Below, one piece after another: positions 16,566-25,494 of a DNA stretch of 64,000 nt. Source of the DNA: Sulfuricaulis sp040901545 (GTDB lineage Bacteria > Pseudomonadota > Gammaproteobacteria > Acidiferrobacterales > Sulfurifustaceae); NCBI RefSeq assembly GCF_040901545.1, contig NZ_JBBDYL010000024.1, forward strand, positions 107,871-171,870, given 5' to 3'. The position numbers and the translations under genes were made by a program. The first letter of the stretch is position 1, and the number at the start of each line of letters is the position of its first letter. The notes below the pieces were generated by a model. The model had not been told where the DNA came from. It searched no databases and worked only from the letters and a program-made list of their open reading frames with translations.

Positions 16566-18404
16566 ATGGGCCTGTCATTGGTGAACGAAGCGGTCGTGTT
16601 TTTGATAGCGACAGTCATCGCCGTGCCGCTGTTCAAACGGCTGGGCATGGGCGCGGTGCTGGGCTATCTGACCGCGGGCGTGTTGATCGGTCCGTGGCTG
16701 TTCGGTTTTGTCAGCGACGTCGAAAACATCCTGCATTTCTCCGAGTTCGGCGTGGTCCTGCTGCTGTTCGTGATCGGACTGGAACTGCGGCCGTCGCGCT
16801 TGTGGGAACTGCGCCGGCCGATATTCGGCCTCGGCGGGGCACAAGTCGCGGCGACCGGGCTCGCTCTGGCCGCCGCCGGCATCGCGTTGGGATTGCCGCC
16901 AATCACCGCGCTGGTGGTCGGCCTCGTGCTGGCGCTCTCTTCCACCGCCTTCGCGCTGCAGATGCTGGCGGAGAAAAAACAGCTCACCACCCATTACGGG
17001 CGTGCGTCGTTCGCGATCCTGCTGTTCCAGGATCTCGCAGCGATCCCCTTGCTCGCCCTCATTCCGCTGCTGGGGATTAGCGGGGCGGGACAGGCCTGGA
17101 GCTGGCTCGCCGCTGTCAAGGCCGTGGCAATCGTGGTGGTCGTGGTCGCCGGCGGACGCTGGCTGTTGCGTCCGTTTCTGCGTCTGGCGGCCTCGGCCGC
17201 AATACACGAAGTATTTATCGCCGCGGCATTACTCGTAGTACTGGGCACGGCGTTACTGGTGCAACTGGCCGGCCTGTCGATGGCCCTGGGCGCGTTTCTC
17301 GCGGGCGTGTTGCTGGCGGATTCTGAATACCGCCACGAACTCGAGGCCGACATTGAGCCGTTCAAAGGACTGCTGCTGGGTCTGTTTTTCATCGCCGTCG
17401 GGATGTCCATGAATCTTGGCCTCGTGGCGCACCGGCCGCTCGCCATCCTGGGTCTGGTCGTCGGACTCATGACGATAAAATCTCTGCTGCTGTACGGGCT
17501 CGGGCGCGCGGCGAAACAGAACCACGGCGCCGCCGTTAACTTGGCGCTGTTCATCTCCCAGGGCGGTGAATTCGCGTTCGTCTTGTTCGGCACCGCCGTG
17601 GGGGTACAGATTCTGGATAAAGCGCTGGCGGACCTGTTAATCGTCGTCGTCTCCGTCTCGATGGCAGTTACACCCCTGTTAGTGGCCGTTAACGAGAAAT
17701 TCCTGAAAATCGGGTTTGTCGCCGATAAACCGGAGGAATTCGACAAGATCGAGGCGCGCGAGCATCGCGTGATCATTGCCGGTTTCGGGCGCTTCGGCCA
17801 GATGATCGCGCGCACGCTACGCATGAAAAAAATCCCGTTCACCGCGCTCGAGGCCAGCTTCGAGCAGGTGGACTTCGTGCGCAAATTCGGCAACAAGATT
17901 TATTTCGGCGATGCCTCGCGCCTTGACCTGCTGCGCGCCGCGCATGCCGATCAAGCGGAAATCTTCGTGCTCGCCATCGACGACGTCGAGGCCTCGATCA
18001 AGACGGCGGAAATGGTCAAGAAACATTACCCGCGCCTCAAGATCTTTGCGCGCGCCCGCAACCGGCTTCACGCCTACCGCTTGATGGATATCGGCGTGGA
18101 CAAGCTTATTCGCGAGACCTTCATGTCGAGCGTTGAGCTCGCGCGTGCAGTGCTGATCGCATTGGGTCACACAAAAAAAGAGGCGGATGAAGCCGTGCGC
18201 CGTTTTCGCGAGCACGATGAGGCGTTGCTGGCGCGGCAGCACAAAATCCACCACGACGAAGCAAAACTTATCGCCAGCGCCAAACAGGGCGCGGAAGAAC
18301 TGGAACGGTTATTCGAACAGGACGCCTCGTTTTCAGATGATCCGGCGCACCCTGAAAGGTCTGGCAATAAATCGGCCGCTTCAATTCCAAGAAATGAAAA
18401 ATGA
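16566..18404 (+). CDS. Glutathione-regulated potassium/proton antiporter, KefB/KefC type
   Basis: 612 residues. An N-terminal Na+/H+-exchanger-type domain of about 12 helices contains GVLLADSEYRHELEADIEPF then KGLLLGLFF, diagnostic of KefB/C. A C-terminal TrkA-N domain begins VIIAGFGRFGQ (about residue 400). Kef systems are held shut by glutathione and opened by glutathione adducts to acidify the cell during electrophile stress, which matches the GST and YqjG neighbours. The stop overlaps the next ATG (ATGA). KefB and KefC cannot be told apart here. Confidence 0.9.
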   Translation: MGLSLVNEAVVFLIATVIAVPLFKRLGMGAVLGYLTAGVLIGPWLFGFVSDVENILHFSEFGVVLLLFVIGLELRPSRLWELRRPIFGLGGAQVAATGLALAAAGIALGLPPITALVVGLVLALSSTAFALQMLAEKKQLTTHYGRASFAILLFQDLAAIPLLALIPLLGISGAGQAWSWLAAVKAVAIVVVVVAGGRWLLRPFLRLAASAAIHEVFIAAALLVVLGTALLVQLAGLSMALGAFLAGVLLADSEYRHELEADIEPFKGLLLGLFFIAVGMSMNLGLVAHRPLAILGLVVGLMTIKSLLLYGLGRAAKQNHGAAVNLALFISQGGEFAFVLFGTAVGVQILDKALADLLIVVVSVSMAVTPLLVAVNEKFLKIGFVADKPEEFDKIEAREHRVIIAGFGRFGQMIARTLRMKKIPFTALEASFEQVDFVRKFGNKIYFGDASRLDLLRAAHADQAEIFVLAIDDVEASIKTAEMVKKHYPRLKIFARARNRLHAYRLMDIGVDKLIRETFMSSVELARAVLIALGHTKKEADEAVRRFREHDEALLARQHKIHHDEAKLIASAKQGAEELERLFEQDASFSDDPAHPERSGNKSAASIPRNEK

Positions 18405-19198
18405 CGGCTGATGCGAACCGGACACCGGTTGTTTTTTTCGGGCACGGCAATCCGATGAATGCGCTCGGGCGAAACTCCTTTTCCGACGCCTGGCGCCGTC
18501 TTGGTGCGGAAATACCGCGACCCAAGGCGATCCTGGCGGTATCGGCGCACTGGTACACGCGTGGCACGTCTGTGACGGCGATGGAAAAGCCGCGCACCAT
18601 TCATGATTTCGGCGGATTCCCGCGGGCGCTCTTCGAGGTCGAGTACCCGACCCCCGGTGACCCGGCATTGGCCGCGCGCGTGCGCGACCGGCTCGCGCCG
18701 GTCGGCGTGTCGCTGGATGAATCGTGGGGGCTGGATCATGGGACCTGGTCGGTGCTGGTGCATGCCTTTCCCGCTGCGGACGTTCCCGTCGTGCAACTGA
18801 GCATTGACGGCACCAAGCCGCCGCGATTCCATTACGAACTGGCAAAAAGGCTGGCGCCGCTGCGCGATGAAGGCGTGCTGATCATCGGCAGCGGCAATGT
18901 GGTGCACAACCTGGGCCTGATTCAATGGACGGAGGGTTCAAAGCCTTACGATTGGGCGATTCGCTTCAATGACATTGTACGTGGCCATCTCGCTGCGAGC
19001 CGCCACGAACCGCTGATCGAGTATGACAGGCTGGGCGAAGATGCCCGCCTGAGCGTGCCCACACCCGATCATTATCTTCCGCTGCTGTATATTATTGCCA
19101 TGCAACGACCAAACGAAACAATTTCATTCCCCGTCGACGGGATCGAGCACGGTTCCATCGGAATGCTGTCGGCGGCGATAGGTTTGCAATTATCATAA
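18401..19198 (+). CDS. DODA-type extradiol aromatic ring-opening dioxygenase (YgiD-like)
   Basis: 265 residues with LigB-type motifs (FGHGNPMNAL; SAHWYTRG; HDFGGFP; GSGNVVHNLG), the histidines expected to bind the metal. Such enzymes cleave catechol rings such as DOPA. Translation is coupled to the Kef gene by a 4-base overlap. Together with the GSTs it suggests handling of quinones or catechols. Confidence 0.88.
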   Translation: MTADANRTPVVFFGHGNPMNALGRNSFSDAWRRLGAEIPRPKAILAVSAHWYTRGTSVTAMEKPRTIHDFGGFPRALFEVEYPTPGDPALAARVRDRLAPVGVSLDESWGLDHGTWSVLVHAFPAADVPVVQLSIDGTKPPRFHYELAKRLAPLRDEGVLIIGSGNVVHNLGLIQWTEGSKPYDWAIRFNDIVRGHLAASRHEPLIEYDRLGEDARLSVPTPDHYLPLLYIIAMQRPNETISFPVDGIEHGSIGMLSAAIGLQLS

Positions 19199-19230
19199 AA
19201 TTGTCTGTCACGCGCCGGTTTACCCCGCCG

Positions 19231-19260
19231 GTTGAACCGTCCTTACCGGGACGGTTCAAC
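19231..19260. terminator. Bidirectional hairpin between convergent genes
   Basis: A perfect 12-bp stem (GTTGAACCGTCC with GGACGGTTCAAC, loop TTACCG). It lies between the dioxygenase and SDR genes and overlaps the SDR stop codon. No long T-run follows on either side, so it may be a weak terminator or 3'-end stabiliser. Confidence 0.6.
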
Positions 19261-19978
19261 TGCGGCCATACACCGGCACGGCCGCGCCGGTGACCGAACG
19301 CGCCTCGTCCGACAACAGAAACACGACCACGTGCGCGAGATCATCGGGCGCGACCCAGGTGGAGAAATCCGCCTGGGGCATGGCCGCGCGGTTCTGCGGC
19401 GTGTCGATGGTGCCCGGCACGATGCAATTGACGTTGACGCCGCGCGTCTTGAGCTCTCCCGCCAGGCTTTCGGTGAGCCGCAACACCGCCGTCTTGGCGG
19501 CGCCGTAGGCGGCGTAATGCGGGCTGCCCTGATAGGCATTGCGGCTGGCGACGTTGACGATGCGCCCGCGTTGGGCTTTGAGCATGTACGGAATCACGGC
19601 GCGGCAGGCGTTCAGGGCCGTGCGGACGTTGATGTCGTACAGGAAATCCCAGTCCGCGAGATCGGTCTCGTGCACCGGTTTGCCGCCGCGAAACCCGCCC
19701 ACGGTGTTCACCAGGCCGTCGATCCTTCCGAAGCGCTGGTACGCCTCGGCCACCACGGCGTTCACCGCGCTGGCATCGGTCAGATCGATACCCGGCGCCA
19801 GCCAATGCCGTGGGGTTTTCTTCAGGTCGCGATATGTTTCAGCCAATCGATCGCCCGACCGGTCAACCAGCACCATCCTGCCGCCCTGCGCCTGGACGCG
19901 CTCCGCGACGGCGCGGCCAAGATTGCCAACCGCCCCGGTGATGATCACGACCCTGTCTTTCAAGCTCGACATGCTCAT
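19256..19978 (-). CDS. Short-chain dehydrogenase/reductase
   Basis: 240 residues. The nucleotide-binding motif is TGAVGNLG (residues 15-22) and the catalytic YAAYGAAK (Tyr-x3-Lys) is near residue 156. NVASRN supplies the Ser. Substrate unknown. Its first roughly 35 codons occur twice more in the next 3 kb as truncated copies (21026-21144 and about 22711-22774), so this gene was one end of the rearranged stretch. Confidence 0.88.
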   Translation of the reverse strand: MSMSSLKDRVVIITGAVGNLGRAVAERVQAQGGRMVLVDRSGDRLAETYRDLKKTPRHWLAPGIDLTDASAVNAVVAEAYQRFGRIDGLVNTVGGFRGGKPVHETDLADWDFLYDINVRTALNACRAVIPYMLKAQRGRIVNVASRNAYQGSPHYAAYGAAKTAVLRLTESLAGELKTRGVNVNCIVPGTIDTPQNRAAMPQADFSTWVAPDDLAHVVVFLLSDEARSVTGAAVPVYGRS

Positions 19979-20058
19979 TCATTCCCGTCAATCAAGGAAT
20001 TCGCCATATTGAAGCATATACCCCTCCCCCTCAAGCAGAATGACCATTCACTGCGAGC

Positions 20059-20081
20059 TACCAATTTATTAACTATTGGTA
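20059..20081. repeat. Inverted repeat TACCAAT/ATTGGTA upstream of higBA
   Basis: TACCAAT (20059-20065) and ATTGGTA (20075-20081), followed by ATTCCC. The same motif (TACCAA...TTGGTAATTCCC) precedes the AbrB/MazF module at 21995-22032. The shared upstream sequence suggests both modules derive from one ancestral locus. Confidence 0.55.
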
Positions 20082-20124
20082 ATTCCCTCGTCCGGTGGAC
20101 AGTGGATACAATCTCGTTTGACAT

Positions 20125-20141
20125 ATTACGCCATGCGTAAT
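20125..20141 (+). promoter_or_regulatory. Candidate higBA autoregulatory operator
   Basis: ATTACGC-CAT-GCGTAAT, a 7-bp-arm palindrome 14 bp upstream of the higB ATG, where toxin-antitoxin complexes usually repress their own promoter. Confidence 0.55.
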
Positions 20142-20154
20142 AGGCTTATCGAAG

Positions 20155-20433
20155 ATGATCCGTTCTTTCCGCGATGCCACGACCAAGGCACTGTTCAACG
20201 ATGAGGACGTGCCGCGGTTCCGGGCCATCGAACGGGTCGCCCGCCGCAGGCTCTTGTATCTGCATCAGGCAAAACGCCTGGACGATCTCCGGGTCCCGCC
20301 CGGCAATCGGCTCGAAGCACTACGGGGCGACCGCAAGGGGGAATACAGCATCCGCATCAACGACCAGTGGCGGATCTGCTTTCGCTGGAAGGACGGGGAT
20401 GCTCATGACGTTGAGATTGTCGATTACCACTGA
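20155..20433 (+). CDS. higB: HigB-type (RelE-superfamily) toxin
   Basis: 92 residues with the HigB pattern (IRSFRDATTKALF; RLDDLRVPPGNRLEALRGDR; YSIRINDQWRICFRW). These toxins cut mRNA on the ribosome. Toxin-first order and an 8-bp gap to the antitoxin gene are typical of higBA. Confidence 0.92.
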   Translation: MIRSFRDATTKALFNDEDVPRFRAIERVARRRLLYLHQAKRLDDLRVPPGNRLEALRGDRKGEYSIRINDQWRICFRWKDGDAHDVEIVDYH

Positions 20434-20441
20434 GGTGCGCC

Positions 20442-20747
20442 ATGGCCGCGAAACAAAAGCTCCTTAAGCCGATTCATCCGGGCGAGATTCTGCTCGAAGA
20501 GTTCATGAGGCCGATGGATATCAGCATCAACCGGCTTGCGCGTGACATCGTCGTGCCTCCGGGCCGTATCAGCGCCATCGTCAATGGCAAACGTGCCATC
20601 ACTGCCGACACCGCTCTCCGTCTCGGCAAATATTTTGGCGTGTCTCCCGAAGTCTGGATGGGGCTTCAAGCCGACTACGACCTGCGCGTGGCGCAACGCG
20701 CCATCGGCGCCGAGGTGGAAAAACGCGTACAGCGGCACGCTGCATGA
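20442..20747 (+). CDS. higA: HigA-type antitoxin (XRE HTH)
   Basis: 101 residues. It starts MAAKQKLLKPIHPGEILLEE and has a helix-turn-helix (INRLARDIVVPPGRISAIVNG). It neutralises HigB and probably represses the operon through the palindrome at 20125. Confidence 0.92.
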   Translation: MAAKQKLLKPIHPGEILLEEFMRPMDISINRLARDIVVPPGRISAIVNGKRAITADTALRLGKYFGVSPEVWMGLQADYDLRVAQRAIGAEVEKRVQRHAA

Positions 20748-20763
20748 CTTGAGGAATTTTGTC

Positions 20764-20934
20764 GTGAATAAGAAGTTGTTTGAAAAATCAGTTGAGGGCG
20801 CGAGAACAGCTGGCGATATTTTCCGCAGCGAGCGCCGCACCACGGCGCTCGACAAGAAGTACACTAAAGCCCTTGAGGGGACGCTAACCGAGTGGTTGTC
20901 GAAGAAAGACGAAAAAGTTTACCGCAAGCTGTGA
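20764..20934 (+). pseudogene. Remnant of an AbrB-type antitoxin 3' end
   Basis: A GTG-started 56-codon frame with GAGGAA upstream. Its last 33 residues (RRTTALDKKYTKALEG then TLTEWLSKKDEKVYRKL) closely match the C-terminus of the AbrB antitoxin at 22102-22329. The DNA-binding N-terminus is absent and replaced by unrelated sequence. Together with the shared upstream repeat, it looks as if higBA sits inside an older AbrB/MazF locus. It might still be translated. Confidence 0.6.
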
Positions 20935-21025
20935 TCATGCGGTAACCAAGAGCAGGTTCGCACGCCTGGCCTGTCGCATACTCTGCCGCCTGCACCAGCG
21001 CGCTGCATGGCACGCATACCAATCA

Positions 21026-21144
21026 CTCGACCGGTCAACTAGGATCGTCCTGCCGCCCTGCGCCTGGACGCGCTCCGCGACGGCGCGGCCAAGATTGCCG
21101 ACCGCCCCGGTGATGATCACGACCCTGTCTTGTAATCGGGACAT
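21026..21144 (-). pseudogene. Truncated copy of the SDR gene 5' end
   Basis: The first codons (MSRLQDRVVIITGAVGNLG, then up to ILVDRSSD) repeat the start of the SDR gene at 19256-19978 almost exactly. Similarity stops at CTCGACCGGTCAAC, the same place as in the third copy near 22711. Confidence 0.8.
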
Positions 21145-21297
21145 ATTGCTCCGCGCTACCTCAGTCATGGAAATCACTCGTGCCAGCGGCTGCTTGAAGC
21201 CGTCGCATACGCTTCAGTACGATGAACTAAACCGATTTCTATCGCGGAAGGGAATCGATGCTTATGCCGCGCTCAGCTCCCAGTCATTCAGGAAAGT

Positions 21298-21864
21298 TCA
21301 GGCTTTGCCGGCCTTCGGGATGAACCGCAGCGCTAACCCGTTATTGCACCAGCGCTGACCCGTGGGTGGCGGTCCGTCATCGAACACATGCCCGTGATGA
21401 CCGCCACAGCGCACGCAGTGGTACTCGGTCCGCGGAAATACCAGGTAGTAATCCTTCTTCGTGGCGAGGTGGCCGGGGATGAAGGTAAAAAAGCTCGGCC
21501 AGCCGGTCCCGCTGTCGTATTTCATCGCCGATGTAAACAGCGGCAGGCTGCAGCCGGCGCACACGTAAACGCCCGGCCGTTTTTCACCGTTCAAGGGGCT
21601 GCTGCCAGCGCGCTCGGTATCTTCTTCACGCAGCACGCGGTATTGCGCCGGCGTGAGAATCTTCTTCCACTCATCTTTCGAGCGTTTGAGCGGCTCCGTC
21701 GTCAACGCCACGTCGGCGCCCTGCGCGAGAAAATCCTTCCAGCTTTTCTGCAGGGCCTCCACGCCGGCCGAACCGCGCGACGGGGCGCCCGCCCATGCGC
21801 GCCATACCGGCGCGACCAACAGGGGCACTGCCGCCAAGCCTTTCAGAAGATTTCGTCGTTTCAT
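21298..21864 (-). CDS. msrB: Peptide-methionine (R)-S-oxide reductase, exported
   Basis: 188 residues from MKRRNLLKGLAAVP. The RR plus hydrophobic segment is a Tat-like signal ending WAGA. Two zinc CXXC pairs (CAGC and CVRCGGHHG) and the catalytic Cys in RWCNNGLALRF are present. It repairs oxidised methionine outside the cytoplasm. The upstream ATG at 21891 is unlikely because it would precede the signal. A scrap of its 5' end recurs near 22774-22822. Confidence 0.9.
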   Translation of the reverse strand: MKRRNLLKGLAAVPLLVAPVWRAWAGAPSRGSAGVEALQKSWKDFLAQGADVALTTEPLKRSKDEWKKILTPAQYRVLREEDTERAGSSPLNGEKRPGVYVCAGCSLPLFTSAMKYDSGTGWPSFFTFIPGHLATKKDYYLVFPRTEYHCVRCGGHHGHVFDDGPPPTGQRWCNNGLALRFIPKAGKA

Positions 21865-21994
21865 TGGACCTCCGATTGCAGGGCCTGCCAATGACCCCGC
21901 GGGTTTCTGGTACGCCTTATGACCGGATTACCGAGACGGTGTTCACCCGATTGCTCCTACCGCCTGCGTCAGCCAAGTGGCTGAGTTTTTGAAC

Positions 21995-22087
21995 TACCAA
22001 TTTGCCACCAATTTTTCATTTTTGGTAATTCCCCTTGCCTCCTCGATAGAGTCTGATAGTATTACGGTATTACTTCATTACCGTAAT
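21995..22087 (+). promoter_or_regulatory. Promoter/operator region of the AbrB-MazF module
   Basis: It holds TACCAA (21995-22000) with TTGGTA (22022-22027), and a stronger inverted repeat ATTACGGTA (22061-22069) with TACCGTAAT (22079-22087) ending 14 bp before the antitoxin ATG. This is the likely site of autorepression. Confidence 0.6.
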
Positions 22088-22101
22088 GAGAGTGTTACCC
22101 C

Positions 22102-22329
22102 ATGCAGCAGCTTTCCAAGCTCACCAGCAAGTTCCAAACGACGATTCCGCTCGCGATCCGCCGTAAGCTGGGCCTCAAACCCGGCGATGCAGTGGTGTTC
22201 GAGATCGAGAACGACGTAGTCATAGTGCGGCGCGCCACAGCGATCGACAAAGACTACGTCAAATCCCTCGAGGGCACGCTGACCGAGTGGCTCTCCAAGG
22301 AAGACGAAGAGGCCTACCGTGGACTATGA
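22102..22329 (+). CDS. AbrB/MazE-type antitoxin
   Basis: 75 residues. The swapped-hairpin DNA-binding domain is clear (LTSKFQTTIPLAIRRKLGLK then PGDAVVFEIE). The acidic C-terminus TLTEWLSKEDEEAYRGL should bind the toxin. It overlaps the toxin gene by 11 bases. Confidence 0.9.
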   Translation: MQQLSKLTSKFQTTIPLAIRRKLGLKPGDAVVFEIENDVVIVRRATAIDKDYVKSLEGTLTEWLSKEDEEAYRGL

Positions 22330-22657
22330 CCGCTTCGAAGTGGTCACTGTCCCGTTTCCCTTTACGGACAAAGCACAGGTAAAACGCCGGCCGGCCCTGG
22401 TGCTGTCGAGTCATGCCGCCTTCGGCCGCAAGGCCGGGCACAGCGTCATGGCCATGATCACGAGTGCACAAAATCCACCGTGGCCACACGACGTGCCCAT
22501 TTCCGACCTCAATACCGCCGGTCTGCCGGCACCTTCGGTCGTGCGCATGAAGCTCTTCACTCTCGATCATCGTTTCATCATCGCCAAACGCGGCAAACTT
22601 TCGGAAAAAGACCGGAAGGCAGCAGGCCGGGCGCTGAAGTCGGCGCTCGATCTCTGA
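22319..22657 (+). CDS. MazF/PemK-family toxin
   Basis: 112 residues starting MDYDRFEVVTVPFPFTDKAQ, with RRPALVLSS and a later SVVRMKLFTL typical of PemK/MazF endoribonucleases. It is paired and overlapping with the AbrB-type antitoxin. Confidence 0.9.
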   Translation: MDYDRFEVVTVPFPFTDKAQVKRRPALVLSSHAAFGRKAGHSVMAMITSAQNPPWPHDVPISDLNTAGLPAPSVVRMKLFTLDHRFIIAKRGKLSEKDRKAAGRALKSALDL

Positions 22658-22710
22658 GGGCGCAGACCTCGCCTACCGAGCGTCGTGCGCAGCCAACCTT
22701 ACGGCAGTAA

Positions 22711-22909
22711 CTCGACCGGTCAACCAGAACTGTTCTGCCGCCCTGCGCCTGGACACGCCCGGCCACGGCGCGGCCGCCAAGCCTTTAAGCAGATGATGTC
22801 GTTTCATTGGGTCTCCGAGCTGCGGCGGCTGCTCGGGCAATCGCCGGTGAGCGGCGGCGAGATCCGCGTTTTCGGGTTTCGATTGCGCTAGGGAGGCGCG
22901 CGGGGTGCT
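22711..22909. pseudogene. Mosaic of three gene fragments (SDR, msrB, ABC ATPase)
   Basis: About 200 bp stitched from pieces of neighbours. An SDR 5' fragment (about 22711-22774, minus) gives way to the first dozen codons of msrB with upstream bases (about 22774-22822, minus, MKRHHLLKGLAA). That runs into an internal piece of the ABC ATPase gene (about 22819-22909, plus, LLGQSPVSGGEIRVFG). Each piece differs from its source by several bases, so the event is not recent. Confidence 0.75.
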
Positions 22910-23489
22910 ATCTGTAAAAAACGTGTTTTCCGATCCGCGCGACGGGCTTGCGGCCACGGGCCCAGCTAGGCTTGATGTACACGGAATGGTAATGCAGCGC
23001 GCCCGCAACCGTTGGCGCATGTCGCCCGTGGTAAACCGCTTCCGCGACTTTCCAGGCATTTAGGTAGGTCTCGTCTTCGAGCGACGGTCGTTCGTCCAGC
23101 TCGTTCCAGGAAAAGGCGCTGACGTAGCGTCGGCGCAGTGAGTCCCAGTTCTTCTGATGCACCACCCCGCAGACCGTGTCGGGGTAGCGGCCCGAAGCCA
23201 CACGGTTCATGGTGACCTCGGCCACCGCGAATTGACCGGCTGGCGGTTCGCCGCGCGCCTCGAAGTACACGTTGAGCGCAAGACAGGTCAGGTTCCGCAT
23301 GTCGGCTTGCGTGGTGAAAACCGAGTACATGAGAAAACCGAACGTGGCCATGACCAGGCCAATCACGATGACGAAGATTAGTGGGGCCTTGCGAGTCGCG
23401 TACCAGTGAAAACGCAGGTTTCGCCACTTGCGTGACAGCATCGAGGTGCGGCGATGGGAGCGGATCTTGGAAATTCGTTTCTTAGACAT
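22908..23489 (-). CDS. SleB-like cell wall hydrolase
   Basis: 193 residues. A membrane helix (about 37-58) is followed by a Hydrolase_2/SleB domain (LALNVYFEARGEP; VAEVTMNRVASGRYPDTVCGVV) with the catalytic Glu in YFEARGE. These lytic enzymes trim peptidoglycan. A basic N-terminal tail precedes the anchor. Confidence 0.88.
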   Translation of the reverse strand: MSKKRISKIRSHRRTSMLSRKWRNLRFHWYATRKAPLIFVIVIGLVMATFGFLMYSVFTTQADMRNLTCLALNVYFEARGEPPAGQFAVAEVTMNRVASGRYPDTVCGVVHQKNWDSLRRRYVSAFSWNELDERPSLEDETYLNAWKVAEAVYHGRHAPTVAGALHYHSVYIKPSWARGRKPVARIGKHVFYR

Positions 23490-23702
23490 GTCTCCGGCGT
23501 CTCTGCCCGCGGGGCCGGATGGCGTCCACCCCCAGTCTCATCATCCAAGGCTAGGATCCAGGGGTCGGCTTGCCAAGGCGGCACGGACCAGTGGAACGGA
23601 CGCCCGGATCCAGTGGCGCGGCCTTCCCGGGAGTGACTAACGCAGCTGCAGCGCACAAGGCGTGCTAGCCGCGCCACCGGGTGAGCCGGTAAAGTACGCC
23701 CC

Positions 23703-24614
23703 ATGTCTTCCGTCGTGCAAATCACTGGTCTGCGCAAACAATACAATGGCCGGGAGGTCGTGCGCGGGATCGATCTGAACGTGTCGGCCGGGCGCTGCTT
23801 CGGCCTGCTCGGTCCGAACGGCGCGGGCAAGACCACGACACTGCGGCTGCTGCTCGGCCAGTCGCCGGTGAGCGGCGGCGAGATCCGCGTCTTCGGATTG
23901 CCGATCCCGCAGGCGGGGCGCGCGGTGCGCGCGCGCACCGGGGTGGTGCCGCAGGCCGACAACCTCGACCCCGATTTCACCGTCGCGGAAAACCTGCGCG
24001 TCTACGGCCGTTATTTCGGCATCCGGTTGGCCACGCTCGCAACCCGCATCGCCGAGCTGCTCGCATTCGTCGGCCTCACGGAACGGGCGGATGCGCGCAT
24101 TGCGACGCTTTCGGGCGGCATGAAACGGCGGCTGACGATCGCGCGGGCGCTCATCAACGATCCCGAGCTGGTGGTGCTGGACGAGCCGACCACCGGGCTC
24201 GATCCGCAGGTGCGCCACATGATCTGGGGGCGGCTGCGTGACCTGCGCCAGGCCGGCAAAACGCTGTTGCTCACCACGCACTATATGGAAGAGGCCGAGC
24301 GGCTGTGCGATGAGCTCGTGATCATGGACCAGGGACGGATACTGGAACAGGGCACGCCGGCGGCGCTGATTAAAAAACACGCGGAACCCGAGGTGATCGA
24401 GGTGCGCGGTGAGGAGCAGCTCGCGCGCCAGGTGCTCGCCTCCTCCGGCGAAGGGCGCTTCGAGGTTGTAGGGGATACTTATTATTACTACACGCGCGAC
24501 GCCCGCGCGGTGGTCAAGCGTCTCGAAGACATGGTGGGGCTCACTTTTTTACACCGGCCGTCGAATCTGGAAGACGTATTCCTGAAACTCACCGGGCGGG
24601 AATTGCGGGACTGA
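23703..24614 (+). CDS. ABC transporter ATP-binding protein (DrrA/NodI type)
   Basis: 303 residues with Walker A GPNGAGKTT, signature LSGGMKRR, Walker B VVLDEPTTGLDP and the H-loop TTHYMEEAE. The C-terminal 80 residues follow the NodI/CcmA/DrrA pattern. It forms an exporter with the permease gene 2 bp downstream. Cargo unknown. Confidence 0.93.
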   Translation: MSSVVQITGLRKQYNGREVVRGIDLNVSAGRCFGLLGPNGAGKTTTLRLLLGQSPVSGGEIRVFGLPIPQAGRAVRARTGVVPQADNLDPDFTVAENLRVYGRYFGIRLATLATRIAELLAFVGLTERADARIATLSGGMKRRLTIARALINDPELVVLDEPTTGLDPQVRHMIWGRLRDLRQAGKTLLLTTHYMEEAERLCDELVIMDQGRILEQGTPAALIKKHAEPEVIEVRGEEQLARQVLASSGEGRFEVVGDTYYYYTRDARAVVKRLEDMVGLTFLHRPSNLEDVFLKLTGRELRD

Positions 24615-24616
24615 TC

Positions 24617-25396
24617 ATGGGGAATCTTTTTCTTCCACGCTTTCAGGGCGCCGCGCTGGCCGTGTGGCGGCGCAACACGCTGGTGTGGCGCAAGCTCATG
24701 CTGCCCAGTATCTTCATCAATTTCGGCGAGCCGTTCCTGTACCTGCTCGGGCTCGGCTACGGTCTCGGATTGTTCATCGGCGAGATGATGCACATGCCCT
24801 ATCTCACGTTCCTCGCCTCGGGCATCCTGGCCTCGTCGGCGATGAACACGGCGAGCTTCGAGGCGATGTTCTCGGTGTACACGCGCATGATCCCGCAAAA
24901 GACCTATGAGGCGATCCTCACCACGCCGCTCGAGGTGCAGGACATCCTCGCGGGCGAGATGCTGTGGTGCGCGACCAAGTGCGTCGTCAGCGGCACGGCG
25001 ATCCTGATTGTCGCCGCGCTGCTGGGCGCGGTGCACACCTGGCACGCGCTGTGGGTGCCGCTAGTGCTGTTCCTGGTCGGACTGTGTTTCTCGGGGATGG
25101 GGCTCATCATGACCTCGCTCGCGCCGGGATATGATTTCTTCAACTATTACGTCACGCTGGTGCTGACGCCGATGTTCATCCTCTCCGGGGTTTTTTATCC
25201 GGTCACCTCCCTGCCCGAAGCGCTGCAAATCATCGTGCAGATCCTCCCCCTGGCGCACGCCGTGGAGCTGATCCGGCCGCTGGTGGCGGGATTGCCGCTG
25301 GGCAACGTTCCGCTGCATTTGGCGGTGCTCGTGGGTTATGGCGCCGCGGGTTATTTCATTGCCGTGCGCCTGACGCGCCGGCGATTGCTGGTCTAA
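24617..25396 (+). CDS. ABC-2 type permease (NodJ/DrrB type)
   Basis: 259 residues with six helices and the ABC-2 family pattern (LYLLGLGYGLG; SSAMNTASFEAMFSVYTRM; ILSGVFYPVTSLPE). It pairs with the ATPase just upstream. Confidence 0.9.
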   Translation: MGNLFLPRFQGAALAVWRRNTLVWRKLMLPSIFINFGEPFLYLLGLGYGLGLFIGEMMHMPYLTFLASGILASSAMNTASFEAMFSVYTRMIPQKTYEAILTTPLEVQDILAGEMLWCATKCVVSGTAILIVAALLGAVHTWHALWVPLVLFLVGLCFSGMGLIMTSLAPGYDFFNYYVTLVLTPMFILSGVFYPVTSLPEALQIIVQILPLAHAVELIRPLVAGLPLGNVPLHLAVLVGYGAAGYFIAVRLTRRRLLV

Positions 25397-25494
25397 GCCT
25401 CGAGTGTGCAGCACAGCTCCGGGTTCGAACTGGACCATCGGCGTTCCTACGGCGACAATGAATCCTCGACCCAGAGAAACCCGGGGAAGTTTGC

